Shown: in pieces, positions 1-7,227 of the stretch | Numbering within the stretch: the stretch's first letter is position 1 | How the letters are laid out: the number at the start of each line of letters is the position of its first letter | Source: Flavobacteriaceae bacterium | GTDB lineage: Bacteria > Bacteroidota > Bacteroidia > Flavobacteriales > Flavobacteriaceae | Length of the DNA stretch: 12,369 bases | Assembly (NCBI GenBank): GCA_030633285.1 | Contig: DAOVTC010000008.1 | Coordinates: 1 to 12,369, forward strand | Direction of reading: 5' to 3' | Program-made: the position numbers and the translations under genes | The notes under the pieces: generated by a model | What the model was told of the DNA's origin: nothing | The model's database searches: none | Seen by the model: the letters and a program-made list of their open reading frames with translations, nothing else

Positions 1-23
1 TTAAAATAATATAAATATTAGGC

Positions 24-43
24 TTGAAGTTAGGAGTTGGAAG
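24..43 (+). repeat. Left arm of 20-bp inverted repeat flanking S23 gene
   Basis: These 20 bases are the reverse complement of 429-448 with a single difference: T37 faces G435, which in RNA is a G-U wobble. A transcript could therefore pair all 20 positions, with the whole 117-codon gene in the loop. Complementarity stops on both sides (C23 faces A449, C44 faces A428). Confidence 0.9.
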
Positions 44-52
44 CCAGAAGTT
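25..52. repeat. Left heptad repeat array of the S23 cassette
   Basis: Four consecutive degenerate 7-bp units can be read: TGAAGTT (25-31), then AGGAGTT (32-38), then GGAAGCC (39-45), then AGAAGTT (46-52). The consensus is close to NGAAGTT. The first three units match, in inverted orientation, the array on the other side of the four-helix-bundle gene at 427-458. The array ends 20 nt before the start codon of that gene. Seen directly; its function is unknown. Confidence 0.85.
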
Positions 53-72
53 TGTAAATTAGAATAAATATT

Positions 73-426
73 ATGAAATTTAAATTTGAAAATTTAATCA
101 TTTGGCAAAAGGCAATGAATTTAGGTGAAGATATTAATTTGTTAACAGATAAATTTCCAAAAAAGGAGGTTTATAACCTTTCTTCACAAATTTTACGAGC
201 AGTTGATTCTGTAGCTTTAAATATTTCTGAAGGCTCTATCGAACAATCTAGACCAGAATATAGAAGATTTATTGGATACTCTATTCGTTCACTTGCTGAA
301 GTAGTCACATGTTTACATAAAGCAAATAGAAGAAATTATATTTTAGAAAATGAATTTGATAAGCTTTATTTAGATTCGTTCAACTTGATGAATATGATGA
401 TAGCTTTTAAAAATAAAATCAATTAG
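73..426 (+). CDS. Four helix bundle protein (S23/IVS protein family)
   Basis: A 117-residue protein with the hallmarks of the S23 family first known from intervening sequences (IVS) in 23S rRNA: an N-terminal F-x-x-L-x-x-W-Q-K-A segment (residues 5-14), K-F-P-K-x-E (27-32), L-x-S-Q-I-L-R-A (36-43), the diagnostic N-I-S-E-G (50-54), and then Y-R-R-F-x-x-x-S-x-x-S-L-A-E (63-76). Family structures are alpha-helical bundles that oligomerise and are basic; a nucleic-acid-binding role is suspected but no biochemical function is settled. ATG 73 is the natural start because the first helix begins directly after it. The gene is full length, intact, and bracketed by inverted 7-bp repeat arrays at 25-52 and 427-458, so it looks like a compact inserted cassette upstream of thrC. 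In many genomes thrB precedes thrC, so it may split a thr operon, but the left neighbour lies outside the window. Confidence 0.93.
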   Translation: MKFKFENLIIWQKAMNLGEDINLLTDKFPKKEVYNLSSQILRAVDSVALNISEGSIEQSRPEYRRFIGYSIRSLAEVVTCLHKANRRNYILENEFDKLYLDSFNLMNMMIAFKNKIN

Positions 427-458
427 AACTTCCAGCTCCTAACTTCAAACTTCAAACT
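427..458. repeat. Right heptad repeat array of the S23 cassette
   Basis: The whole gap between the S23 stop codon (424-426) and the thrC ATG (459) is a 7-bp periodic array: AACTTCC (427-433), then AGCTCCT (434-440), then AACTTCA (441-447), then AACTTCA (448-454), then a 4-nt remainder AACT (455-458). On the opposite strand the consensus is the same NGAAGTT as on the left side. It leaves no other sequence for a thrC ribosome-binding region. Confidence 0.9.
429..448 (-). repeat. Right arm of 20-bp inverted repeat flanking S23 gene
   Basis: Partner of 24-43, with 19 of 20 positions complementary and the remaining pair a G-U wobble in RNA. It lies 3 to 22 nt after the S23 stop codon and ends 11 nt before the thrC start codon. 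If formed in mRNA, the stem would sit right beside thrC translation initiation. Confidence 0.9.
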
Positions 459-1751
459 ATGTTCTACAGTTTAAACCATCAATCACCAAAAGTATCTTTT
501 CAAGAAGCTGTTGTCAAAGGAATAGCTCCTGATAAAGGTTTATACTTTCCTGAAAATATCACACCTATATCTAAAGCATTTTTTGATAATATTGAAAATT
601 ATACCAATCACGAAATTGCTTTCGAGTTAATAAAACAATTTATTGGAGATGAAATTCCTGAAAAAGAGCTAAAAAACATTATAAAAAATACATTAAACTT
701 TGATTTTCCATTAATTGAACTTGAAGATAATATTTATACTTTGGAATTATTTCATGGTCCAACTTTGGCATTTAAAGATGTTGGAGCAAGGTTTATGGCT
801 CGTTGTTTATCTTATTTTAATAAAAATATTAATACTGAAATTACAGTATTAGTTGCTACTTCAGGCGATACAGGAGGCGCAGTTGCAAGTGGATTTTTAG
901 GAGTTAAAGGAGTGAATGTTATCATTTTATATCCAAGTGGAAAAGTTAGTGAAATACAAGAAAAACAATTGACAACTTTTGGTAAAAACATCAAAGCTTT
1001 AGAAGTTGATGGTACTTTTGATGATTGTCAAAAAATGGTTAAAGCTGCTTTTTTAGATAATGAAATTACCAATAAAATTCAATTAACATCTGCAAACTCT
1101 ATCAATGTTGCACGTTGGCTACCTCAAATGTTCTACTTTGCTTTTGCATACAAGCAGCTTAAAAATAAATCTAAAAAACTGGTGTTTTCTATTCCTAGTG
1201 GTAATTATGGTAATATTTGCGCAGGAATGATGGCTAAACGACTAGGTTTACCAATTTCTCATTTTGTTGCTGCAACCAATGCCAATCGCGTAGTACCAAA
1301 CTATATGGAAACAGGTATTTATGAACCAATGAAGTCTATACAAACCATTTCAAATGCAATGGACGTTGGCAATCCTAGTAATTTTATTCGTATTCAAAAA
1401 ATTTATAACAACAGTTTTAAAGCTTTAAAAAAAGACCTGACCTCCTACTCCTTTACAGATTATGAAACTAGGGAAGTAATGCTAAATATCTATAATGAAA
1501 GTAATTATATTGCTGATCCACACGGAGCAGTTGGGTATTTAGGTCTAAAAAAATATTTAAATAACCAACCTAATATTCAAGGAATATTTTTAGAAACCGC
1601 ACATCCTGTCAAGTTTTTAGATGTGGTAGAGCCAGTTATTAATAAAACGATTGAACTTCCACCGCAAATAAAAGCTGTAATCAATAAAACAAAAAAAGCT
1701 AAAGCAATTCAATCATATGATGATATGAAGTCATTTTTATTGAACAGTTAG
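459..1751 (+). CDS. thrC: Threonine synthase
   Basis: Converts O-phospho-L-homoserine to L-threonine and phosphate in the cytoplasm, the last step of threonine synthesis, using pyridoxal phosphate (PLP). At 430 residues it has the length of the E. coli-type enzyme. Visible motifs are the N-terminal Y-S-L-N, H-G-P-T-L-A-F-K-D with the PLP Schiff-base lysine K106, the A-T-S-G-D-T-G-G loop, S-I-P-S-G-N-Y-G-N (about 244-252) that holds the PLP phosphate, and A-D-P-H-G-A-V-G-Y near the C-terminus. ATG 459 matches the usual N-terminus of the family (M-x-Y-S-L-N). The start codon directly follows the right repeat array of the S23 cassette, so the native leader has been replaced or displaced. It probably belongs to a thr operon that begins left of the window. 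The next gene has its own promoter-like element. Confidence 0.97.
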   Translation: MFYSLNHQSPKVSFQEAVVKGIAPDKGLYFPENITPISKAFFDNIENYTNHEIAFELIKQFIGDEIPEKELKNIIKNTLNFDFPLIELEDNIYTLELFHGPTLAFKDVGARFMARCLSYFNKNINTEITVLVATSGDTGGAVASGFLGVKGVNVIILYPSGKVSEIQEKQLTTFGKNIKALEVDGTFDDCQKMVKAAFLDNEITNKIQLTSANSINVARWLPQMFYFAFAYKQLKNKSKKLVFSIPSGNYGNICAGMMAKRLGLPISHFVAATNANRVVPNYMETGIYEPMKSIQTISNAMDVGNPSNFIRIQKIYNNSFKALKKDLTSYSFTDYETREVMLNIYNESNYIADPHGAVGYLGLKKYLNNQPNIQGIFLETAHPVKFLDVVEPVINKTIELPPQIKAVINKTKKAKAIQSYDDMKSFLLNS

Positions 1752-1757
1752 AATAAT

Positions 1758-1765
1758 TACCTTTG
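1758..1765 (+). promoter_or_regulatory. Bacteroidota -7 promoter element (TACCTTTG)
   Basis: Exact match to the TAnnTTTG -7 consensus of Bacteroidota primary sigma factors, placed 16 nt before the ATG of the M1 peptidase. A TTG at 1740-1742 lies only 15 nt upstream, shorter than the usual spacing for the -33 element, so the upstream half is weak. The predicted leader is about 10 nt. Confidence 0.5.
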
Positions 1766-1781
1766 TTTAAAATTTTTTTCA

Positions 1782-3461
1782 ATGCAAAAAAGACTAATTT
1801 TTATATTCTTATTATTTGTAAGTACTTTTTCTGTTTTTTCACAAAAGCAAAAATTTACTCGCCAAGATACTTTAAGAGGTTCTGTAACCAAAGAAAGAGT
1901 ATGGTGGAATTTATTACATTATGATTTACAGGTCAAAATTGATGCTAAAAACAAATATATTTCTGGTTCAAACACAATTGAATATGAGGTTTTAAAAAAT
2001 TATCAAGTCATGCAAATTGATTTACAAAGCCCTATGCAAATCATAAAAGCAACCCAAAATGGAAAAGATTTAAGTTATACAAAAGAAGGTAGTGCTTATT
2101 TTATTGATTTATATGAAAGTCAAAAAACTGGTGATAAAAATGAAATTACTATTGTTTTTAATGGAAAACCAATAGAAGCTAAAAATCCACCTTGGGATGG
2201 AGGGTTTACTTGGAAAAGAGTGCAAAACCCTTTAGATAGTATATCAACAAATAAACAAAAAAAAGTTCTAATAAATAACTTTATTGCAACTTCTTGTCAA
2301 GGAATTGGTGCAAGTATTTGGTGGCCATGTAAAGATCATTTGTATGATGAACCTGATAATGGTGTTACCATAATAATTACTCCTCCTAAAGGTTTAATGG
2401 GTGTCTCTAACGGAAAATTAAAAAAAGTTATTCAAAATCAGGATAGTACCAATACATACCATTGGGAAGTGATTAATCCTATAAGTAATTATGGAATAAA
2501 TATAAATATTGCAAATTATAGTCACTTCTCTGAAATATACCCAGGTGAAAAAGGACCTTTAGATTGTGATTATTATGTTTTACCTCAAAATCTTGAAAAA
2601 GCAAAAATTCAATTCCAACAGGTTTCAAAAATGTTAGAAGCTTTTGAACATTGGTTCGGGCCATACCCTTTTTATGAAGACAGCTATAAATTAGTTGAAG
2701 TGCCATATTTAGGCATGGAACATCAGAGTTCTGTAACTTATGGCAATGGATATAAAAACGGTTATTTAGGCAATGATTTGAGCAGCACAGGTTGGGGTTT
2801 AAAATTTGATTTTATCATTATTCATGAATCAGGACATGAGTGGTTTGCCAATAACATTACTTATAAAGATATAGCTGACATGTGGATACATGAAGGTTTT
2901 ACAACTTATAGTGAAGTATTGTATTTGGATTATCATTTTGGATCAAAAGCAGGAAATGAATATTTAATTGGATTTAGAAATAGGATTCAAAATGACAAAC
3001 CAATTATTGGTAATTACAATATAAACAATAAAGGTTCAGGTGATATGTATGCAAAAGGTGCAGCTATGATTCATACATTAAGGCAATTAATTAATGATGA
3101 TGAAAAATTTAGATCTATTTTAAGAGGAATAAACAAAGAATTTTATCACCAAACAGTTACTACCCAACAAATTGAAAATTATTTAAGTCAACAATCCAAT
3201 TTAGATTTAAATGCTTTTTTCAATCAATATTTAAGAACCATAAAAATTCCGGTTTTAGAATATAAAATAGAAAATTCAACTATTAAATACAGATATAACA
3301 ACATTGTAAATGACTTTCAAATTCCTTTAAAAGTATTTGTAGATAATAAAGAAAGATGGATTTATCCAACTAAAAAATGGAAAACAATAAGAAATACTAA
3401 TAAAAATTCAACCTTTTATATCGATAAAAACTTTTATATCGAAAATCAAAAAATAAATTAA
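1782..3461 (+). CDS. Secreted M1 family zinc metallopeptidase
   Basis: A 559-residue aminopeptidase-type protein with a signal peptide (about residues 1-21, ending V-F-S-Q), so it acts outside the cytoplasmic membrane. The N-terminal beta domain (about 40-270) is followed by the thermolysin-like catalytic domain. The substrate-binding G-x-M-E-N-like motif appears as G311-M-E-H-Q. The zinc site is H348-E-S-G-H352 followed 18 residues later by E371 in W-I-H-E-G-F, that is HEXXH-X18-E with E349 as catalytic base. The protein is short compared with 850-residue aminopeptidase N because the large C-terminal helical domain is absent, a common form in Bacteroidota. It lies between thrC and gcvT with no evident functional link to them and probably has its own promoter at 1758. 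Peptide specificity cannot be read from the sequence. Confidence 0.94.
   Translation: MQKRLIFIFLLFVSTFSVFSQKQKFTRQDTLRGSVTKERVWWNLLHYDLQVKIDAKNKYISGSNTIEYEVLKNYQVMQIDLQSPMQIIKATQNGKDLSYTKEGSAYFIDLYESQKTGDKNEITIVFNGKPIEAKNPPWDGGFTWKRVQNPLDSISTNKQKKVLINNFIATSCQGIGASIWWPCKDHLYDEPDNGVTIIITPPKGLMGVSNGKLKKVIQNQDSTNTYHWEVINPISNYGININIANYSHFSEIYPGEKGPLDCDYYVLPQNLEKAKIQFQQVSKMLEAFEHWFGPYPFYEDSYKLVEVPYLGMEHQSSVTYGNGYKNGYLGNDLSSTGWGLKFDFIIIHESGHEWFANNITYKDIADMWIHEGFTTYSEVLYLDYHFGSKAGNEYLIGFRNRIQNDKPIIGNYNINNKGSGDMYAKGAAMIHTLRQLINDDEKFRSILRGINKEFYHQTVTTQQIENYLSQQSNLDLNAFFNQYLRTIKIPVLEYKIENSTIKYRYNNIVNDFQIPLKVFVDNKERWIYPTKKWKTIRNTNKNSTFYIDKNFYIENQKIN
3413..3442 (+). repeat. Short direct repeat at M1 peptidase C-terminus
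   Basis: A 12-bp word occurs at 3413-3424 and again at 3431-3442, 18 nt (six codons) apart. It encodes the tandem hexapeptides F-Y-I-D-K-N and F-Y-I-E-N-Q at the extreme C-terminus. It is probably a local replication-slippage duplication of one 18-nt unit. Confidence 0.6.
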
Positions 3462-3469
3462 GTATTACC

Positions 3470-3477
3470 TAATTTTG
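3470..3477 (+). promoter_or_regulatory. Bacteroidota -7 promoter element (TAATTTTG)
   Basis: Exact TAnnTTTG match, 26 nt before the gcvT ATG in the 42-nt gap after the M1 peptidase. No convincing TTG -33 element is seen at the right distance. It suggests that gcvT can be transcribed on its own. Confidence 0.5.
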
Positions 3478-3503
3478 TACTTCTCAAAATAAATAATAAA
3501 CTA

Positions 3504-4586
3504 ATGAAAGAAATAACTTTAAAAAAAATACACGAAGCTCAAGGTGCTAAAATGGTTCCTTTTGCAGGATATAACATGCCGGTACAATACGAAGGTATCA
3601 ATATAGAACATGAAACTGTAAGAAAAAGTGTTGGAGTTTTTGATGTTTCCCATATGGGAGAATTTTTGATTGAGGGAAAAAATGCATTAGCTTTAATACA
3701 AAAAGTAACTTCTAATGATGCTTCAAAATTAGAAATTAATGATGCACAATATAGTTGTATGCCAAATGATCAAGGTGGTATTGTTGATGATTTAATTGTT
3801 TACCGTGTAAAGGAGTATACTTATTTGTTGGTAGTTAATGCATCAAATATTGAAAAAGATTGGAACTGGATCAGCACTCATAATGATGTAAATGCAGAGA
3901 TGAAAAATATATCAGAAGCATATTCATTATTGGCAATTCAAGGCCCTAAAGCTATTGAAGCTATGCAAAGTATCACTTCGATTGATTTGGCAGAAATTCC
4001 GTTTTATAAATTTAAAGTAGGCGACTTTGCAGGAATTGAAAATGTAATTATTTCTGCAACAGGTTATACAGGTAGCGGTGGTTTTGAAATTTATTGCAAA
4101 AATGAAGAAGTAGAACAAATATGGCTCAAAGTTTTTGAAGCTGGAGCAAATTATGGTATAAAACCAATCGGTTTGGCAGCAAGAGATACTTTACGATTAG
4201 AAATGGGTTACTGCCTCTATGGAAATGACATTAATGATACCACTTCTCCAATAGAAGCAGGTTTGGGTTGGATAACCAAGTTTAGCAAAGAATTTATAAA
4301 TTCTGAAAACCTTTTAATACAAAAGGAAGAAGGTGTTTTTCGCAGATTAAAAGCTTTTGAATTAGATGTTAAAGGTATTCCTCGACATGATTATGAAATT
4401 GTCGATGAAAATGGTAATAAAATTGGAATTGTTACCTCCGGAACAATGAGTCCTAGTTTGAAAAAGGGAATTGGTATGGGTTATGTGAACAAAGGACACA
4501 CCAAATTAGGTGCCAAAATATTTATTCAAATTCGTAATAAAGCAGTACCTGCAACCATAGTAAAATTACCATTTTATAAAGGTTAA
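3504..4586 (+). CDS. gcvT: Glycine cleavage system aminomethyltransferase (T protein)
   Basis: The T protein takes the aminomethyl group from lipoylated H protein and, with tetrahydrofolate, releases ammonia and forms 5,10-methylene-tetrahydrofolate. At 360 residues it has the normal bacterial length. The N-terminus shows [20 protein letters not shown], then V-F-D-V-S-H-M-G-E, and [11 protein letters not shown] at 91-101, where D96 corresponds to the conserved folate-site aspartate. Further on are [25 protein letters not shown], and a C-terminal barrel domain with [12 protein letters not shown]. The other glycine cleavage genes (gcvH, gcvP) are not in the window, which is common in this phylum. 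Transcription ends at the palindrome starting 28 nt after the stop codon. Confidence 0.97.
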   Translation: MKEITLKKIHEAQGAKMVPFAGYNMPVQYEGINIEHETVRKSVGVFDVSHMGEFLIEGKNALALIQKVTSNDASKLEINDAQYSCMPNDQGGIVDDLIVYRVKEYTYLLVVNASNIEKDWNWISTHNDVNAEMKNISEAYSLLAIQGPKAIEAMQSITSIDLAEIPFYKFKVGDFAGIENVIISATGYTGSGGFEIYCKNEEVEQIWLKVFEAGANYGIKPIGLAARDTLRLEMGYCLYGNDINDTTSPIEAGLGWITKFSKEFINSENLLIQKEEGVFRRLKAFELDVKGIPRHDYEIVDENGNKIGIVTSGTMSPSLKKGIGMGYVNKGHTKLGAKIFIQIRNKAVPATIVKLPFYKG

Positions 4587-4614
4587 TTTAAACTATTTGT
4601 AATCATTCTATCAA

Positions 4615-4646
4615 AAAAACCACCAAAATATATTTTGGTGGTTTTT
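4615..4646. terminator. Bidirectional intrinsic terminator
   Basis: A perfect 32-bp palindrome centred between 4630 and 4631, with a GC-containing core (CCACC facing GGTGG) and outer A5/T5 tracts. It therefore has a stem and T-run in both reading directions. It sits between the convergent gcvT (+, ends 4586) and acyltransferase (-, stop at 4650-4652), as expected for one terminator serving both. Confidence 0.92.
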
Positions 4647-4649
4647 GAT

Positions 4650-5213
4650 TTATATATACTTATGAAAGTTTATTTCAAATTGATCAGGATACTTTCCTTT
4701 TATATCTTTATAAAAATTATGAAAATATAGAAAATCCTTTTCCTTGTTTCCTGTTAAATAATAAGGTTTTGAAATAAAATATTGCTTTTTTTCAAAATTA
4801 AAAGTATTAAATATAATAGGAACATTAGCTCCCTTCGCAATATGATAAAACCCTGTTTTCCACTTTTCTGTTTTTTTTCTTGTCCCTTCTGGAGAAATGG
4901 CTAAAATAAATTCTTCTTTTTCATTAAAAACATTAATGATTGCTTGCACCATATTTACACTTTTACTTCTGTCAACCGGAGTTCCTCCTAAGGCCTTAAA
5001 AATAAAACCAAATGGTGGTTTAAATAAAGAATGCTTGCCTATAAAATTTATTGGCAAACCTGTAATATATTTCATTAGTGCTCCAAGAACAAAATCTATA
5101 TTTGAAGTATGAGGAGCCCCTACAATGATAAATTTTTTTAAATCTTTAGGATAAGACCCTACAATTTTCCACCCCATCAAAGTGTACAAAATAAATTTTG
5201 AAATATATTTCAT
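4650..5213 (-). CDS. PlsC-like lysophospholipid acyltransferase
   Basis: A 187-residue member of the 1-acyl-glycerol-3-phosphate acyltransferase (PlsC) superfamily, which transfers fatty-acyl groups to lysophospholipids or related acceptors at the inner membrane. The catalytic H-x4-D is H35-T-S-N-I-D40. The second block is about G76-G-T-P-V-D-R82, and the glycerol-phosphate binding block is S-P-E109-G-T-R112. At under 190 residues it is shorter than classical PlsC (about 240) and lacks a long N-terminal membrane anchor, so it fits the compact COG0204-type acyltransferases of Bacteroidota, whose acceptor is uncertain. It is transcribed convergently with gcvT and divergently from the DsrE-like gene, apparently as a single-gene unit. 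A near-match to the -7 element (TAATTTG on the minus strand, 5240 to 5234) lies 20 nt before its ATG. Confidence 0.9.
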   Translation of the reverse strand: MKYISKFILYTLMGWKIVGSYPKDLKKFIIVGAPHTSNIDFVLGALMKYITGLPINFIGKHSLFKPPFGFIFKALGGTPVDRSKSVNMVQAIINVFNEKEEFILAISPEGTRKKTEKWKTGFYHIAKGANVPIIFNTFNFEKKQYFISKPYYLTGNKEKDFLYFHNFYKDIKGKYPDQFEINFHKYI

Positions 5214-5244
5214 GAATTACGGATTCTAAAGTTCAAATTATTAA

Positions 5245-5252
5245 TATTTTTG
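5245..5252 (+). promoter_or_regulatory. Bacteroidota -7 promoter element (TATTTTTG)
   Basis: Exact TAnnTTTG match in the 73-nt divergent gap, 34 nt before the ATG of the DsrE-like gene. No clear -33 TTG is seen. It would drive the DsrE-like/rmuC pair. Confidence 0.45.
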
Positions 5253-5286
5253 TAATATCGTAAAATAAACCATTTAAATACTATTC

Positions 5287-5832
5287 ATGAAAAAATATAT
5301 TTCATTTTGTTTTGCAGTTCTTTACATAACAATTTTTTATAGTCAAGAAAATAAAACTACGAAAGGACCTATAATTAAAGATTTTGGACAAGTTTACAAA
5401 ATTAAAAATCCAGATTTATTATTAGATAAAAACAAAAAATACAAAATTATTTTTGACGTCTATACGGATAGTAAAAATACTAAAAAACAAAATGCTTCTA
5501 TTAATACTGTTGCACGTTTCTTAAATATGCATGCTCAAAATAACATTAGAGTTCAAAATTTAGATATTGTTCTAGTTTTACATGGTGCAGCAACCAAAAA
5601 TGTCATTTCTGATAAGGCTTTTCAAAGAGAATTCAAAATGAATAACCCGAATACTAAACTCATAAAAGCTCTTGATAAAGCTAACGTTAAAGTTTATGTT
5701 TGCGGGCAATCATTTGCACATAAAGGTTATGAAAGAAGTGATTTATCAAAAAATGTAGCATTATCTTTATCTGCTTTAACTGCTTTAGTTGAATATCAAA
5801 GTAAAGGATATCAATTAATCACTTTTAATTAA
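5287..5832 (+). CDS. Exported DsrE family protein
   Basis: A 181-residue protein with a signal peptide (residues 1-19, next residues Q-E-N-K) followed by a DsrE/YchN-like alpha/beta domain (about 50-180). Supporting segments are the first strand K-I-I-F-D-V-Y-T-D, a helix with N-T-V-A-R-F-L-N-M-H, the strand D-I-V-L-V-L-H-G-A-A, and V-K-V-Y-V-C139-G-Q-S followed by a hydrophobic helix and the terminal Y-Q-L-I-T-F strand. Cytoplasmic DsrE relatives carry persulfides on conserved cysteines. Here C139 is the only cysteine in the mature part and sits where YchN-like proteins have their conserved cysteine, but a sulfur-transfer role in the periplasm is inference. The stop codon is 5 nt before the rmuC ATG, so the two are very likely co-transcribed. 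Confidence 0.82.
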   Translation: MKKYISFCFAVLYITIFYSQENKTTKGPIIKDFGQVYKIKNPDLLLDKNKKYKIIFDVYTDSKNTKKQNASINTVARFLNMHAQNNIRVQNLDIVLVLHGAATKNVISDKAFQREFKMNNPNTKLIKALDKANVKVYVCGQSFAHKGYERSDLSKNVALSLSALTALVEYQSKGYQLITFN

Positions 5833-5837
5833 AAATT

Positions 5838-7154
5838 ATGCAAGACAATTTAATTTATATCCTACCTATCTTAACCCTAATTATTGGAATTATATTGACT
5901 TATTTTTTTATCAAACTTAAATTTGAAAAAGAAACTTCAGCTTTAAATGAAAAAACCAATGCGCTTATTAATGAAAAAATAGAAAAAGAAAATTCTATTT
6001 CAGAATTACAAAAAAATATTGATTCTATTAGAAGTGATAAAGAAAATATCAATATTGAGTTGACTAGAAAAGTTTCAGAAATTAATAATTTAAACACTAA
6101 ATTAAAAGATCAAAAATCGGAAGTAGAAGAATTACAAGAAAAGTTTACAAAAGACTTTGAAATTTTAGCAAATAAAATTCTTGAAGAAAAGTCTGAGAAA
6201 TTTACTGCAAAAAATAAAGAAAATATCACACAAATTTTAACTCCTCTACAAGAAAAAATATCTTCTTTTGAGAAAAAAGTTGAAGAAACCCATAAAGATA
6301 GTATCGATAGACATGCTGCGCTTCGACAACAAATCTTAGGCTTAAAGGATTTAAATGAACAAATGAGTAAAGAAGCTGTTAATTTAACCAAAGCTTTAAA
6401 AGGTGATTCAAAAAAACAAGGTGATTGGGGTGAATACCAATTAGAAATTTTACTTGAAAAATCAGGCTTAACCAAAGAAATTCATTATACCACACAAGGT
6501 GGCTTAAGAGATGATGATGGCAACTTAAAAAAACCGGATTTTATTATCAATTTACCAGATAATAAACATTTAATTATCGATTCAAAAGTATCATTAACAG
6601 GTTATGAAAGTTATTTTAATACAGAAAATGAATTAGATGAAAAAGTTGCATTAAAAAAACATATCACTAGTATTCGTAAACATTATAAAGAATTGGGAGA
6701 AAAAAGATATTCTGATCTATACGGTATTAACACTCCTGACTATGTTTTAATGTTTGTACCCATTGAACCCGCATTAATGATTGCTTTACAAGAAGAAAAA
6801 AATATTTATTTAGATGCACTAGATAAAAATGTTGTATTGGTTTCTACTTCAACCCTACTAGCTACTCTAACCACCGTTGCGTCCATTTGGAAACAAGAAG
6901 ATCAAAAACGAAATGTAATTGAAATAGCTAAAGAAAGTGGTTTACTATATGATAAATTTGAAGGTTTATTACAAGATTTAATTAAAATTGGGAAATCTAT
7001 ACAAACTTCACAAGATGGCTATCAGTCTGCCATGAATAAATTAAGTACCGGAAGAGGAAACCTAATCAGTAAAATTGAAAACCTTAAAAAATTAGGTGCC
7101 AAGACTAAAAAATCTATTCCAGAGAACTTATTACAAAGATCGAAAGAAAAGTAA
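5838..7154 (+). CDS. rmuC: DNA recombination protein RmuC
   Basis: RmuC proteins limit DNA inversions at short inverted repeats and are thought to act as nucleases. The 438-residue protein shows an N-terminal transmembrane helix (about 5-26), a long charged coiled coil (about 30-185), then the RmuC domain. Landmarks are G195-D-W-G-E199, the nuclease-like P233-D234 followed by I-D248-S-K250 (a PD-(D/E)XK arrangement), Y-V-L-M-F-V-P-I-E-P-A, and the family signature V-L-V-S-T-S-T-L-L-A-T-L-T-T-V near 335-350. Length and architecture are normal. Its start is fixed by the membrane helix and by the 5-nt gap from the DsrE-like gene. There is no clear terminator after it; a 12-bp palindrome lies at 7182-7193. 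Confidence 0.95.
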   Translation: MQDNLIYILPILTLIIGIILTYFFIKLKFEKETSALNEKTNALINEKIEKENSISELQKNIDSIRSDKENINIELTRKVSEINNLNTKLKDQKSEVEELQEKFTKDFEILANKILEEKSEKFTAKNKENITQILTPLQEKISSFEKKVEETHKDSIDRHAALRQQILGLKDLNEQMSKEAVNLTKALKGDSKKQGDWGEYQLEILLEKSGLTKEIHYTTQGGLRDDDGNLKKPDFIINLPDNKHLIIDSKVSLTGYESYFNTENELDEKVALKKHITSIRKHYKELGEKRYSDLYGINTPDYVLMFVPIEPALMIALQEEKNIYLDALDKNVVLVSTSTLLATLTTVASIWKQEDQKRNVIEIAKESGLLYDKFEGLLQDLIKIGKSIQTSQDGYQSAMNKLSTGRGNLISKIENLKKLGAKTKKSIPENLLQRSKEK

Positions 7155-7227
7155 TGTCATAAGCTTTTATAGTATTAATGTAAGTTATAACTTTTATAAT
7201 CGACATAATTAAAAATAAAATTTGTAA

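Noticed and set aside
812..994. Minus-strand open frame inside thrC
   Set aside because: Lies wholly within the well-supported thrC, has no family resemblance, and its product looks like a composition artefact.
2479..2706. Minus-strand open frame inside the M1 peptidase gene
   Set aside because: Contained in a conserved coding region, and no domain or start signal can be seen.
3927..4118. Minus-strand open frame inside gcvT
   Set aside because: Shadow of the conserved gcvT frame; the product is low complexity and rich in Phe/Cys.
4897..5112. Plus-strand open frame antisense to the acyltransferase
   Set aside because: Covers the acyltransferase motif blocks in antisense, and no independent evidence supports it.
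5234..5240. TAATTTG on the minus strand as a promoter element for the acyltransferase
   Set aside because: One base short of the TAnnTTTG spacing; kept only as a remark in the gene entry.
6110..6475. Long (121-codon) minus-strand open frame antisense to rmuC
   Set aside because: The Ser/Phe/Cys-rich product is the expected antisense of a Lys/Glu-rich coiled coil. The frame also stops within the RmuC domain.
7182..7193. 12-bp palindrome AAGTTATAACTT after rmuC as terminator or operator
   Set aside because: The stem is entirely weak A/T except for one G-C pair per side, and no proper T-run follows; short AT palindromes are common by chance here.
7216..7224. TAAAATTTG before the barrel gene as a -7 element
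   Set aside because: It has one extra base in the spacer and lies just 3 nt before the ATG, too close to produce a start codon-containing transcript.
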